A stretch of DNA of 64,000 nt from Lelliottia wanjuensis (GCF_030238365.1 NZ_JASSOT010000001.1:310001-374000), one strand, 5' to 3'; numbered from the stretch's first letter, positions 27,732 to 37,273 are shown. The notes: generated by a model not told the origin, from the letters alone. Numbers and translations: made by a program.

Positions 27732-28598
27732 ATGTCGCGCCGTACCTTCCCACACAATGCTGTAGACGCCTTTCTGGTCACCGCCCGTCATCTGAATCTC
27801 ACCCATGCGGCAAAAGAACTGTGCCTGACTCAGGGAGCCGTGAGCCGGAAAATTGCCACTCTGGAAAGCTGGTTTGGCTTCCCGCTTTTTGAACGGCACG
27901 CACGAGGATTGAGACTTTCCTCGCAGGGAAGCGCCCTGCTGCCTGATCTGCAGGCCGCGTTCGAACATCTGTTAACGGTGGCCGAACAGGCGCGCGCGCA
28001 GCAAACGGTCGTGCGCCTGAAAGTCCCGACCTGTGCCATGCGCTGGCTGGTCCCGCGACTGCTACAGGTCGAACGCGAACAGCCCGAGCTGCAGATTGCA
28101 CTCACCACCTCTACCGATCACACGGTGAACTTCAAAACCGAATCCTACGACGCGGCGATCGTGTTCGGCACCCATCTAAACGCGGGCGATCTGCTGTTTG
28201 AGGAGGCGCTAACGCCGGTGATGAGCCCACTACGATTAAATGCCCCGCTGGAAACCCTGACCTTTCTTCACCCTACGCGGGACAAAACGGACTGGTCGCT
28301 TTGGCTCTCCAGACAGGCTGAACTCGCCCTAACGATGCAGAGAAATCAGCATTTCGACACTATGGATTTGGCGATCACCGCGGCGATGCAGGGGCTGGGT
28401 GTCGCAATTGCAGACGAAACGCTGGTCGAAGAGGACATTCGCGCCGGACGACTCGCGCGCCCTTTTGATACCAGCGTCAAAACCGGGGCCAGCTATCGGC
28501 TGGTGTTACGGGAATCGCGCGCGAAAGCCGCCGGGCTGGCCGCGTTTCGCGCATGTTTACTCAATCAAGACTCACATGGTGCTTCATCACCCGTTTAA
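27732..28598 (+). CDS. LysR-family transcriptional regulator (GcvA-like)
   Basis: The product is 288 residues from the ATG at 27732, preceded by GGAGAG. The N-terminal winged helix-turn-helix is clear (LVTARHLNLTHAAKELCLTQGAVSRKIATLESWFGFPLFERHARG, split across residues about 12-58) and the rest is the usual two-lobed effector domain. The sequence around AVSRKIATLE resembles the GcvA subgroup. Its last 38 bp overlap the convergent carboxylesterase gene. The target is unknown; the upstream porin and the convergent esterase are candidates by position only. Confidence 0.87.
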   Translation: MSRRTFPHNAVDAFLVTARHLNLTHAAKELCLTQGAVSRKIATLESWFGFPLFERHARGLRLSSQGSALLPDLQAAFEHLLTVAEQARAQQTVVRLKVPTCAMRWLVPRLLQVEREQPELQIALTTSTDHTVNFKTESYDAAIVFGTHLNAGDLLFEEALTPVMSPLRLNAPLETLTFLHPTRDKTDWSLWLSRQAELALTMQRNQHFDTMDLAITAAMQGLGVAIADETLVEEDIRAGRLARPFDTSVKTGASYRLVLRESRAKAAGLAAFRACLLNQDSHGASSPV

Positions 28599-30069
28599 AC
28601 AGGCTCATTCGGGCGCGCATAAAGCGGTTTTCCAGCCGAAAACCTGCATGTTTATTCAAACCGATACGCAGCAACACGTCCCGCCCTTTACGACAGGCAG
28701 GCCAGCGCGTCGGACCCTGTAGCGCATCGCAGGTTCGGCTCGCATGACGGGCAAAGTTGACCCAGTAATCCGCCACCTGCGCGGCAAACGCCAGATCGCG
28801 CTCGTTCACATACTGGCGTGAAGGCTCAATGTTCCCGAGCGTATCAAAAACATACGGCACTTCATTCCCGTGCCACGCGCCGTTGAGATAGGTTTCGTGC
28901 TCCGCTTCTGCAACGTAGTCAAACCAGTAGCGCCAGCAAGGCTCGCCGACGCGCTGCTGCGCCTGCATCACCACAAATCCCATGGTGGTGAACGCCATAT
29001 CGCGGCACACCTGCCGCCCCAGCTCTTCGTCGCCCTTCACACCAGGATAAAGCAGCTTGATCAGTCCCAGACCAAATCGCCGCTCACGGCGCAGCTTCTG
29101 AATTTGCCCGGCGAGATCGATGCCAAACACCGCCATCACGCTGGCTTCGTCGCTGTTTGAGCCAATCATCAGCGGCACTGGGTGCTGACGGGCAGCAAAG
29201 AACACATCCAGCATCGGCTCCGGCAACACGCTGTCGCCAACAATCGGCGTCGGCGCGATATTCAGGGGCGCCGCGAGGGACCAGAAGGCGTCCGCCGGGA
29301 TCGCCCGCAGCTGTTCTGCCGTGGCATTCTGAATACCAAAATGCGCCGCCAGCGCCTCACCTTTTTGCAACGCCTGCTCGCGCGGAGTATCGGGCAGCGT
29401 GTAGCCGCTCTGGACAATCGCCTTATGAAACAGCCCTTTTGCCAGCGGAGAGGCAAGCAATGACAGCACGCTGCGCGCCCCGGCAGACTCACCGAACAAG
29501 GTCACGTTATCCGGGTCGCCGCCAAACGCGGCAATGTTGTCGCGCACCCAGTTGAGAGCTGCAATTTGATCGTACAGCGCAAAATTATGCACAACCGACG
29601 CTTCTTCACCGGCGAGCGCCGGATGGGCGAAGAAACCGAGATGGCCCAGACGATAGTTGATCGTCACAACAACCACGTCCCGTTGCGCCAGCGCTTTTCC
29701 GTTATAAGGTGGCAATCCGCCCGCGCCGATCGTAAACCCGCCGCCGTGCAGCCAGACCATCACCGGCAGCGGCGCATTGCGTTTTGCGGGAGACCAGACG
29801 TTGAGATAGAGACAATCCTCCGAGAACCGCCCAGGGTCGCCCCCGCCCAGTTCCCGGCAGTAGTCGCTGTTTTGCCAGCTGGATGCCGATATCGTATCGG
29901 CCAGACGAATACCGTCCCAGGGTTCAGGAGGTTGTGGCGATCGCCAGCGCAGAGCGCCGACAGGCGGTGCGGCATAGGGAATACCGCACCAGACATGAAT
30001 ATCTTCATCCGTAAAACCGCAGAGCGCACCCTGACGCGTCGTCACCACCGGGGGAGTGGAATGTTCCAT
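28561..30069 (-). CDS. Type B carboxylesterase (PnbA-like)
   Basis: This is a 502-residue alpha/beta hydrolase of the cholinesterase-like carboxylesterase family, cytoplasmic as no signal is seen. It has SEDCLYLNVWSP, the oxyanion hole HGGGF near residue 108, the nucleophile elbow FGESAGA (Ser near residue 190), an acidic residue expected in NSDEAS near 305, and the histidine candidate in GAWHGNEVPYVF near 400. I chose the ATG at 30069; a GTG at 30075 is also in frame but leaves too little space after AAGG. The physiological ester is unknown. Confidence 0.88.
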   Translation of the reverse strand: MEHSTPPVVTTRQGALCGFTDEDIHVWCGIPYAAPPVGALRWRSPQPPEPWDGIRLADTISASSWQNSDYCRELGGGDPGRFSEDCLYLNVWSPAKRNAPLPVMVWLHGGGFTIGAGGLPPYNGKALAQRDVVVVTINYRLGHLGFFAHPALAGEEASVVHNFALYDQIAALNWVRDNIAAFGGDPDNVTLFGESAGARSVLSLLASPLAKGLFHKAIVQSGYTLPDTPREQALQKGEALAAHFGIQNATAEQLRAIPADAFWSLAAPLNIAPTPIVGDSVLPEPMLDVFFAARQHPVPLMIGSNSDEASVMAVFGIDLAGQIQKLRRERRFGLGLIKLLYPGVKGDEELGRQVCRDMAFTTMGFVVMQAQQRVGEPCWRYWFDYVAEAEHETYLNGAWHGNEVPYVFDTLGNIEPSRQYVNERDLAFAAQVADYWVNFARHASRTCDALQGPTRWPACRKGRDVLLRIGLNKHAGFRLENRFMRARMSLFKRVMKHHVSLD

Positions 30070-30111
30070 AATCACCTTCTTTTTCCATCACACCCCAGCA
30101 GAGTAGCGATT

Positions 30112-31455
30112 TCAGAGCAAACCGCAACGCCGTTTACTGCGGTCTTCCGCCTGCTGATAGAGCTCAAACTCGTCGTACACCGGGCAACCGAGCGCGGTTT
30201 CAAATGCTTCCCGGCTGGAATTCCCGTGGCTCCGCGCCTGGGTTTCATTCCCCAGATTCGACTGGAAAATCCCCGCCGCGCTCACCGGCAGAAAATCTTC
30301 ATAGGTAATGGGCTGCGCCACGACCCAGCCGCGCTCAATCAGCGGCTGCGGATCGTCGCCCGGACGAAATGCCTGCCGATGGGCCTCGCCCGCAGGCGTC
30401 AGACGGTAGCGGAAATAGGCCAGCTCCTGACGGCGGAGGAACATTTCGCTGTCCGGGAAGGTCTGGAACACTTCGCGCAGGTGCAACTGATGGGTCAGAT
30501 TATCCCTGCCGGTGCCTGCTTCGGTAAGCAGCCGATCATAAAGTTCTCGGCCCTTCGGCGTGAGTGCCACCCCACGCTGCTCGATCTCGCCAAAGCGCGC
30601 CGTGTGCGTGCCTTTATGTTCTCCGGCAAACAGCACCGGCTCTTCCAGCGCTTTAAAACTGGTCTGACGCAGTAAAATCGGCACCTCACGACGCGGCGGG
30701 CCTTCGATCAAAATCTTCGGTTCAATGCCGTACTTCGGCATCAGCTCCTGCACCCGGTCGATATCTAAGGTGCGCGGCGTAAGATGGTTGATATGGCAGC
30801 CGCGGAAGCAGACCACGTCGGCAATCAGCCGATGTTCATTATGCAGCGCCAGATAGGTTTCCTGATCGACGGTGGCGTGGCGATGCCAGCGGAAGGTTTC
30901 CAGCGCTTCACGAACAAACTCGCGCGCCTGCGTTTCAGTAAAGTGCCCTTCCGACTCATGCAGCGCGATCAGCTCCAGGCAGCGCGGCGTGAAAATATTG
31001 CGCTGGGCGAGGATTTCCGTCGCGCGTTTGCGCATATCCACGTTCTCGATAAGCTCCATGCGCAGCAGCGAGGTGAAAACGCGGAACGGATTGCGGGACA
31101 GCGCGGCGTCATCGATGGGGCGAAACGCCGTGGAGTGTACCGGGACGCCTGCCTGGGAGAGATCGTAATAGCTGACGGGATACATGCCCATAATGGCAAA
31201 CATCCGCCGCAGCGTTGAGAGTTCCTGCGCACTGCCCACGCGGATCGCCCCGTGGCGCTCGACATTCAAACGCGCCAGCTCATCGGCGTTGGCGAGTTGT
31301 TCATGTAAGTGCGGATTATTTTCCAGTACCGCCAGATTCACATCCGCAACCAGCTCCAGCAATGTGCCGTACTGCGGAACTTCCTGTTGGTACATCCCTG
31401 ACATAGCCTGCGAAAAGTGTTCCCGAATGTCATCAGCCGTGATGGTGTTCGCCAT
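30112..31455 (-). CDS. ydcJ: YdcJ, 2-oxoadipate dioxygenase/decarboxylase-family protein (HglS-like, DUF1338)
   Basis: At 447 residues it equals E. coli YdcJ. The family includes HglS, an Fe(II) enzyme with a VOC-like fold that converts 2-oxoadipate to D-2-hydroxyglutarate in lysine breakdown; activity of enterobacterial YdcJ is less well established. Conserved stretches include HGAIRVGSAQELSTLRRMFA, VHSTAFRPID, CFRGCHINHLTPR (metal-binding His region) and the C-terminal YEDFLPVSAAGIFQSNL. It lies between the accessory block and ydcI and is divergent from ydcI, as in E. coli. Confidence 0.9.
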   Translation of the reverse strand: MANTITADDIREHFSQAMSGMYQQEVPQYGTLLELVADVNLAVLENNPHLHEQLANADELARLNVERHGAIRVGSAQELSTLRRMFAIMGMYPVSYYDLSQAGVPVHSTAFRPIDDAALSRNPFRVFTSLLRMELIENVDMRKRATEILAQRNIFTPRCLELIALHESEGHFTETQAREFVREALETFRWHRHATVDQETYLALHNEHRLIADVVCFRGCHINHLTPRTLDIDRVQELMPKYGIEPKILIEGPPRREVPILLRQTSFKALEEPVLFAGEHKGTHTARFGEIEQRGVALTPKGRELYDRLLTEAGTGRDNLTHQLHLREVFQTFPDSEMFLRRQELAYFRYRLTPAGEAHRQAFRPGDDPQPLIERGWVVAQPITYEDFLPVSAAGIFQSNLGNETQARSHGNSSREAFETALGCPVYDEFELYQQAEDRSKRRCGLL

Positions 31456-31732
31456 GATGTCATGCCTCCAGTGAATATTACCTGGAGTGTAGAGAAGGCC
31501 GTCCTCGTTGGGGGGAAGAATTTGCGATTTGTGATCCTGGCAGGCAAGTGGTTATTCCCTGCGCTTTTTGTCACTGATTATCACGAAACGTCATAAGCGG
31601 AATGCATCTTCCGCCTGTGAAAATTTTCTTGTAACTCAAATAGATCAAATGTTAATAATATTTTGCTATCAGGTTATCAAAATTAAACATCTGTCCTTGT
31701 CACTCCCATGGCTATCTTCATAACATCGCATC

Positions 31733-32656
31733 ATGGAAAAAAATGGTTTGTTTAGTCAGCGCATACGCTTGCGCCATCTGCACACTTTTGTGGCCGTCGC
31801 TCAACAGGGAACGCTGGGGCGTGCGGCTGAAACTCTTAATCTTAGCCAGCCGGCCCTTTCAAAAACGCTGAACGAACTGGAACAACTGACCGGAACTCGT
31901 CTTTTCGATCGCGGGCGTCTTGGCGCGCAGCTGACCTTAGTCGGCGAGCAGTTTCTGACCCATGCCGTCAAAGTTCTGGATGCCCTGAATACCGCCGGTC
32001 AGGCGCTGAATCGTAAAGACGATCATCCCGGCGACGTGGTGCGCGTGGGCGCGCTACCCACGGCAGCGCTCGGCATTTTGCCTGCGGCCATTGGGCAGTT
32101 TCATAAGCAGCAAAAAAACACCACCCTGCAGGTGGCGACCATGAGCAACACCATGCTGCTGGCGGGATTAAAGTCGGGCGAGCTGGATCTGGGGATCGGG
32201 CGCATGTCCGATCCTGAGCTGATGGGCGGCCTGAATTATGAACTCTTGTTCCTGGAATCACTGAAACTGGTGGTTCGCCCGAATCATCCGCTGCTTCACG
32301 ATACGGTGACCCTGAGCCGGGTGATGGAGTGGCCCGTGGTGGTATCGCCGAAAGGCACCGCCCCGCGCCATAACGCCGAAGTGATGCTGCAAATGCAGGG
32401 CTGCAAGCTGCCGTCCGGGTGCATCGAAACCCTTTCGGCGTCGCTATCGCGTCAGTTGACGGTGGATTATGACTACGTCTGGTTTGTGCCGTCCGGCGCG
32501 GTAAAAGAAGATCTTCGCCAGGGCTCGCTCACCTCTCTGCCCATTGCCTCTCCTGGGGCCGGTGAGCCTATCGGCATTTTGACTCGCGTGGACACGCCGC
32601 TCTCTTCCGGCGCGCAGTCGCTCCTGAGCGCGATCCGCAAGTCGATGCCAGGCTAA
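31733..32656 (+). CDS. ydcI: LysR-family regulator YdcI
   Basis: This is a 307-residue LysR regulator matching E. coli and Salmonella YdcI, which have been linked to pH and stress responses. The DNA-binding domain spans about residues 10-70 (LGRAAETLNLSQPALSKTLNELEQLTGTRLFDRG) and the effector domain the remainder, with GIGRMSDPELMGGLNYELLFLE typical of the CbL/GbpR-like subgroup. It is divergent from ydcJ across about 275 bp with no other gene. A strong terminator follows. Confidence 0.92.
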   Translation: MEKNGLFSQRIRLRHLHTFVAVAQQGTLGRAAETLNLSQPALSKTLNELEQLTGTRLFDRGRLGAQLTLVGEQFLTHAVKVLDALNTAGQALNRKDDHPGDVVRVGALPTAALGILPAAIGQFHKQQKNTTLQVATMSNTMLLAGLKSGELDLGIGRMSDPELMGGLNYELLFLESLKLVVRPNHPLLHDTVTLSRVMEWPVVVSPKGTAPRHNAEVMLQMQGCKLPSGCIETLSASLSRQLTVDYDYVWFVPSGAVKEDLRQGSLTSLPIASPGAGEPIGILTRVDTPLSSGAQSLLSAIRKSMPG

Positions 32657-32678
32657 GATCTTTTCTTCGTCTTCCTTC

Positions 32679-32705
32679 AAACCCGTCACCCTGACGGGTT
32701 TTTCG
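32679..32705 (+). terminator. ydcI terminator
   Basis: A perfect 10-bp stem (32679-32688 with 32692-32701), a 3-base loop and a T-run, 22 bp after the ydcI stop. Confidence 0.88.
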
Positions 32706-32785
32706 TCTGTTTAATCAAATAATGCGAAATCATTTATTAACAATTGCGCAAAACAATTTAACAGATTTATCATAGCCGGGAATTC

Positions 32786-32889
32786 ACCAAATGGTTCACA
32801 CCCTCTTTCACTCAGTGGGTTTAAAAGCCGTATAAACGGTATTCATCGTATAAATCATCATTTAATCCGTATTCAATTACCCATTTGGT
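32786..32889. promoter_or_regulatory. Inverted 9-bp repeat upstream of the PQQ dehydrogenase gene
   Basis: ACCAAATGG at 32786-32794 recurs inverted as CCATTTGGT at 32881-32889, and CGTATAAA occurs twice between them. They bracket the probable promoter region of the gene at 32944. An operator is possible, but the pair could also be chance in this AT-rich stretch. Confidence 0.3.
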
Positions 32890-32943
32890 ACAGGCAAAAC
32901 ATCCTTGCTGTGGAGTGAATACGAGGTCTTTAAGGAGATAGAC

Positions 32944-35328
32944 ATGGCATTTGGCAGCGCGCCACGCGGGGTCCCAAGACTTCTGCAGTGGCTCCTGGTC
33001 GTCCTGATGGCACTCATCGGACTGGCGATCGGCGGACTGGGCCTGAAGCTCGCCACCGTAGGCGGCACCTGGTACTTCCTGATCATGGGCGTGGTGATGT
33101 TGGTCTCCGCCTTTTTAATCCTGACGAATCGCACCAGCGGTATCGTCCTTTTTGCTATCGCGTTTGTCGCCTCCCTGTTCTGGGCGGTTAGCGATGCCGG
33201 GTGGGATTTTTGGCCGCTCTTCTCGCGCCTGTTTACCCTCGCCGTGCTGGCCTTCCTGTGCGCCATCGTCTGGCCGTTCCTGCGCGCGGTAAACAGCCGT
33301 CAACCGGCTAACACCAAACCGGCGTTCGCCCTGGCCGCGCTGCTGGCCGTCGCCATGCTGGTGAGCTTCGGCTGGATGTTTAAACCGCAAACCCTGGTGG
33401 CCGCTAACGAAGCGGTGCCGGTGAAACCCGTCGCGCCGGGCGAAGAGCAGAAAAACTGGGAGCACTGGGGCAACACGACCCACGGCGACCGTTTTGCTGC
33501 GCTTGACCAAATCAACAAGCAGAATATCGGCGAGTTGAAAGTGGCCTGGACCGCGCACACGGGCGATATCCCGGTGAGCAACGGTTCCGGCGCGGAAGAC
33601 CAGAACACCCCGCTGCAGATCGGCGACACCCTGTTTGTCTGCACGCCGTACAGCAAAGTGCTAGCCCTGGACGTCGATTCCGGCAAAGAGAAATGGCGCT
33701 ACGATTCCAAAGCCACCGCGCCCAACTGGCAGCGCTGCCGTGGGCTGGGCTTCTTTGAAGATCACAGTGTCGTGACAACGTCACAAACCGAATCTCAACC
33801 TGCCGCCTGCTCCCGTCGTCTGTTCCTGCCGACCACCGATGCGCGTCTGATCGCCATCAACGCCGATACCGGTAAAGTCTGCGAAGACTTTGGCGATCAC
33901 GGTATTGTCGATCTCAGCGTTGGTATGGGTGAAATCAAGCCAGGCTACTACCAGCAAACCTCGACGCCGCTGGTGGCCGGGAATGTGGTGGTCGTTGGTG
34001 GCCGTGTGGCGGATAACTTCTCCACCGGTGAACCGCCGGGCGTGGTGCGTGCCTATGACGTGCACACCGGTAAACTGGCGTGGGCCTGGGATCCAGGCAA
34101 CCCTGAACTAACCGGCCTGCCGCCGGAAGGTCAGACCTATACGCGCGGTACGCCGAACGTCTGGTCTGCGATGTCTTACGACGCCAAACTAAACCTGATC
34201 TATCTCCCGACCGGCAACGCGACGCCAGATTTCTACGCAGGCGAACGTACCGCGCTGGATGATAAATACAGCTCCTCGATTGTGGCCGTCGATGCCACCA
34301 CCGGTCAGGTGCGCTGGCATTTCCAGACCACCCACCACGATCTGTGGGACTTTGACCTGCCTTCCCAGCCGCTGCTGTACGATCTGCCAGACGGCAAAGG
34401 CGGCACCACGCCAGTGCTGGTGCAAACCAGCAAACAGGGCATGATCTTTATGCTCAACCGCGAAACCGGTAAACCGGTGGCGAAAGTGGAAGAGCGCCCT
34501 GTCCCGGCGGGCAACATTGAAGGTGAACGTTACTCCCCGACGCAGCCGTATTCCGTTGGCATGCCGATGATTGGCAACCAGACGCTGACCGAATCCGACA
34601 TGTGGGGCGCGACGCCGGTCGATCTGCTGCTGTGCCGTATCCAGTTTAAAGAGATGCGTCATCAGGGTGTCTTCACCCCACCGGGTCTGGACCGTTCTCT
34701 GCAGTTCCCTGGCTCTCTCGGCGGGATGAACTGGGGCAGCGTGTCGGTTGATCCGAACAACGGTCTGATGTTTGTCAACGATATGCGTCTGGGCCTGGCG
34801 AACTACATGGTGCCGCGCGCTAACGTCGCTAAAAATGCGAGCGGGATCGAGATGGGTATCGTGCCGATGGACGGGACACCATTCGGCGCCATGCGCGAGC
34901 GCTTCCTCTCTCCGCTGGGCATTCCATGCCAGAAACCACCGTTCGGCACCATGTCCGCCGTGGATCTGAAAAGTGGCAAACTGGTGTGGCAGGTTCCGGT
35001 CGGTACCGTTGAAGACACGGGTCCGCTGGGCATTCGTATGCACATGCCAATCCCAATCGGCATGCCAACCCTGGGCGCGTCGCTTTCGACTCAGTCTGGT
35101 CTGCTGTTCTTCGCGGGCACTCAGGATTTCTACCTGCGCGCCTTTGATACTGCGACCGGGAAAGAGATCTGGAAAGACCGTCTGCCGGTGGGCAGCCAGT
35201 CCGGTCCGATGACTTACGTCTCACCGAAAACCGGGAAACAGTACATCATTATCAACGCGGGTGGTGCGCGCCAGTTGCCGGATCGCGGCGATTACATTAT
35301 CGCCTACGCTCTGCCAGATAAGGCGTAA
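32944..35328 (+). CDS. Membrane-bound PQQ-dependent dehydrogenase, glucose/quinate/shikimate family
   Basis: The 794-residue protein starts at 32944 behind AAGGAG. Residues 1-140 hold about five membrane helices, and the remainder is a periplasmic eight-bladed propeller that binds pyrroloquinoline quinone and passes electrons to ubiquinone. The active-site motif HHDLWDFDLPSQP places the proposed base at Asp466, and the propeller has repeated W motifs such as GKEKWRYD and GKLAWAWDPG. It is clearly diverged from E. coli Gcd, so quinate/shikimate or another polyol is as likely a substrate as glucose. No pqq synthesis genes are in the window. It is a single-gene unit with its own terminator. Confidence 0.88.
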   Translation: MAFGSAPRGVPRLLQWLLVVLMALIGLAIGGLGLKLATVGGTWYFLIMGVVMLVSAFLILTNRTSGIVLFAIAFVASLFWAVSDAGWDFWPLFSRLFTLAVLAFLCAIVWPFLRAVNSRQPANTKPAFALAALLAVAMLVSFGWMFKPQTLVAANEAVPVKPVAPGEEQKNWEHWGNTTHGDRFAALDQINKQNIGELKVAWTAHTGDIPVSNGSGAEDQNTPLQIGDTLFVCTPYSKVLALDVDSGKEKWRYDSKATAPNWQRCRGLGFFEDHSVVTTSQTESQPAACSRRLFLPTTDARLIAINADTGKVCEDFGDHGIVDLSVGMGEIKPGYYQQTSTPLVAGNVVVVGGRVADNFSTGEPPGVVRAYDVHTGKLAWAWDPGNPELTGLPPEGQTYTRGTPNVWSAMSYDAKLNLIYLPTGNATPDFYAGERTALDDKYSSSIVAVDATTGQVRWHFQTTHHDLWDFDLPSQPLLYDLPDGKGGTTPVLVQTSKQGMIFMLNRETGKPVAKVEERPVPAGNIEGERYSPTQPYSVGMPMIGNQTLTESDMWGATPVDLLLCRIQFKEMRHQGVFTPPGLDRSLQFPGSLGGMNWGSVSVDPNNGLMFVNDMRLGLANYMVPRANVAKNASGIEMGIVPMDGTPFGAMRERFLSPLGIPCQKPPFGTMSAVDLKSGKLVWQVPVGTVEDTGPLGIRMHMPIPIGMPTLGASLSTQSGLLFFAGTQDFYLRAFDTATGKEIWKDRLPVGSQSGPMTYVSPKTGKQYIIINAGGARQLPDRGDYIIAYALPDKA

Positions 35329-35339
35329 CGATCTAATGC

Positions 35340-35365
35340 AAAAGGGGCCGATTGGCCCCTTTTTT
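35340..35365 (+). terminator. PQQ dehydrogenase terminator
   Basis: A perfect 10-bp stem (35340-35349 with 35354-35363) and T-run directly after the stop. Confidence 0.9.
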
Positions 35366-35441
35366 GCCCGGCGGCGCTACGCTTGCACGGGCCTACGGGT
35401 TTTGGTTTTGTAGGTCGGGTAAGGCGCAGCCGCCACCCGAC
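35366..35441. repeat. REP/BIME pair
   Basis: Two inverted REP units, 35366-35396 (GCCCGGCGGCGCTACGC start) and 35410-35441 (ending in GCCGCCACCCGAC), form a BIME-type pair. They sit between the convergent ends of the dehydrogenase gene and trg, the usual location for such elements in enterobacteria. Confidence 0.8.
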
Positions 35442-35451
35442 TTTCACCCAC

Positions 35452-37143
35452 TCAGAACGTTTCCCAGTTATCCCCACCGGTCACCACTGCCTGGCGCAAT
35501 GGCGCAGGTTGAGCCACTGGCGCACTCTTACTCCCACGCCCTGCCGCTACTCCATTCAGACGAAACGCCCCAACGGCTTCTGTCAGACGCGCGCCCTGTT
35601 CTTCCAGAGATGCCGCCGCCGCAGAGGCTTCCTCCACCAGCGAGGCGTTCTGTTGGGTCACTTTATCCATCTCAGAAATCGCCTGGCTGACCTGGACGAT
35701 ACCCCGGCTCTGCTCGTCGGACGCCGCCGCGATCTCCAGCATGATGTCCGTCACGCGCTTAACCGCCTCGACGATTTCATTCATGGTGTTACCGGCGGCA
35801 ACCACTTCGCCTGAACCCTGGTCGATAAGACTGACGGATTCATGAATCAGCCCTTCGATCTCTTTCGCCGCGTTGGCACTGCGGCTTGCCAGGGTGCGCA
35901 CTTCGCTGGCGACCACCGCAAATCCGCGCCCCTGTTCGCCCGCACGTGCCGCTTCCACGGCGGCGTTCAGCGCCAGAATGTTGGTCTGGAAAGCGATGCT
36001 GTTAATCACCGCAGTGATTTCAGAGATTTTCTTCGAGCTGGTCGAAATATTGCTCATGGTTTTCACCACGCCGGAGACCATCTGACCGCCGCGGCTGGCT
36101 TTGCCGGAGGCGTCTTCCGCCAGTTTGCTCGCGTGATGGGCGTTATCGGCGTTTTGCTTCACGGTGGCGGTCAGCTCTTCCATGCTGGCGGCGGTCTGCT
36201 CGATGGCGGCCGCCTGCTGCTCGGTGCGTGAAGAGAGATCAGTGTTACCGGCAGAAATCTCGCTGGTACCACGATAAATCTGTTCCGCGCCCTCACGAAC
36301 GGTGCCGACGGTGTTCACCAGCGAGTGCTGCATGGTTTGCAGATCGCGGGTCAAACGCCCGATTTCGCTGCGCCCGGTCAGGTCGTCGGCCATGGTCAAA
36401 TCCCCTTTCGCAATCTGCTCGATGCGACGGGCAGCGCGTTGCAGCGGATGAATCACCGTGCGGCGCAGCACCACGAAGGTCATGGCGGTCAGCAGCAGTG
36501 CCAGCGCAAAAGCCCCGACCATAAACATCAGGCCGAGCTGGGTACGCTTGTGCGCCTGAGTGGTCAGGGCATTGGCGCGATCGGTACGGATCTTAATCGC
36601 CTTCAGCAGCACTTCATTGTACGCATCATCCAGCGGACGCGCGGACTCGTTCTCATGGTTGATAATGGCTTCGAACATGCCGTTTTTGGCATATTTCAGC
36701 ATCGGCTGCAGGCCGGTGATATAGGCGTCAAAGCGGGTTTTGAGTTCACCATCCAGCGCTTCGTCAGCAGGGGTACGCACCGGACGTTTCATGTAGGCGG
36801 CAAAACCCTCCTGCGACTGCTTAATGCGGGTTTCGGCTTCGGCGATGTTTTGCTTCATCGCGTCCATCTCGGCAATACGGCTGGCCGCACCGGCATGGAT
36901 CATATTAATTCGGGCGGTACGCAAATGGTTCGAGCTATTCGATAACCCCGTGCGCACCTGAATTTCTGACGTGACATCCTGCAGGTCCGTATCGGCCTGC
37001 AGCAGGAAATACCCCGCCAGACCCGAACTCAGCGCGAATAACAAAATGATGCCACCGAGAATTGAGGAAAACAGCGGAACCAGCCGGATATGATGCAGGA
37101 AGCTCAGCGTTTGCGGGCTGCGCATCGTTTTGTTGTTGTCCAT
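35452..37143 (-). CDS. trg: Methyl-accepting chemotaxis protein Trg (ribose/galactose type)
   Basis: This chemoreceptor of 563 residues matches E. coli Trg from the first membrane helix on (FLHHIRLVPLF, then SSNHLRTARINMIHAGAASRIAEMDAMKQNI in the ligand domain). Membrane helices lie near residues 18-40 and 205-228, followed by HAMP and the signalling hairpin with ITAVINSIAFQTNILALNAA and QGRGFAVVASEV. It lies beside ydcI as in E. coli. Unlike E. coli Trg as I remember it, the chain ends in NWETF, the CheR/CheB docking pentapeptide. Trg senses sugars through the ribose- and galactose-binding proteins. Confidence 0.92.
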   Translation of the reverse strand: MDNNKTMRSPQTLSFLHHIRLVPLFSSILGGIILLFALSSGLAGYFLLQADTDLQDVTSEIQVRTGLSNSSNHLRTARINMIHAGAASRIAEMDAMKQNIAEAETRIKQSQEGFAAYMKRPVRTPADEALDGELKTRFDAYITGLQPMLKYAKNGMFEAIINHENESARPLDDAYNEVLLKAIKIRTDRANALTTQAHKRTQLGLMFMVGAFALALLLTAMTFVVLRRTVIHPLQRAARRIEQIAKGDLTMADDLTGRSEIGRLTRDLQTMQHSLVNTVGTVREGAEQIYRGTSEISAGNTDLSSRTEQQAAAIEQTAASMEELTATVKQNADNAHHASKLAEDASGKASRGGQMVSGVVKTMSNISTSSKKISEITAVINSIAFQTNILALNAAVEAARAGEQGRGFAVVASEVRTLASRSANAAKEIEGLIHESVSLIDQGSGEVVAAGNTMNEIVEAVKRVTDIMLEIAAASDEQSRGIVQVSQAISEMDKVTQQNASLVEEASAAAASLEEQGARLTEAVGAFRLNGVAAGRGSKSAPVAQPAPLRQAVVTGGDNWETF

Positions 37144-37196
37144 GACCGTCGACTCTCTTTATAGGTAAATGCGTGAAACACACGCCTGTAAAAGAG

Positions 37197-37223
37197 TCAT
37201 CGGCACGCGACGAAATTTGATTA
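37197..37223 (-). promoter_or_regulatory. Candidate sigma-28 promoter of trg
   Basis: On the minus strand GCCGATGA at 37204-37197 matches the flagellar sigma -10 (GCCGATAA) at 7 of 8. The -35 eleven bases upstream reads TAATCAAA, a poor match to TAAAGTTT. The site lies about 55 bp upstream of trg, whose role makes class III flagellar control likely. Confidence 0.4.
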
Positions 37224-37273
37224 CGGCTAAAATCGCCAGACAGGTCACACTTTAGAGAAGAATATGCAGGAAG

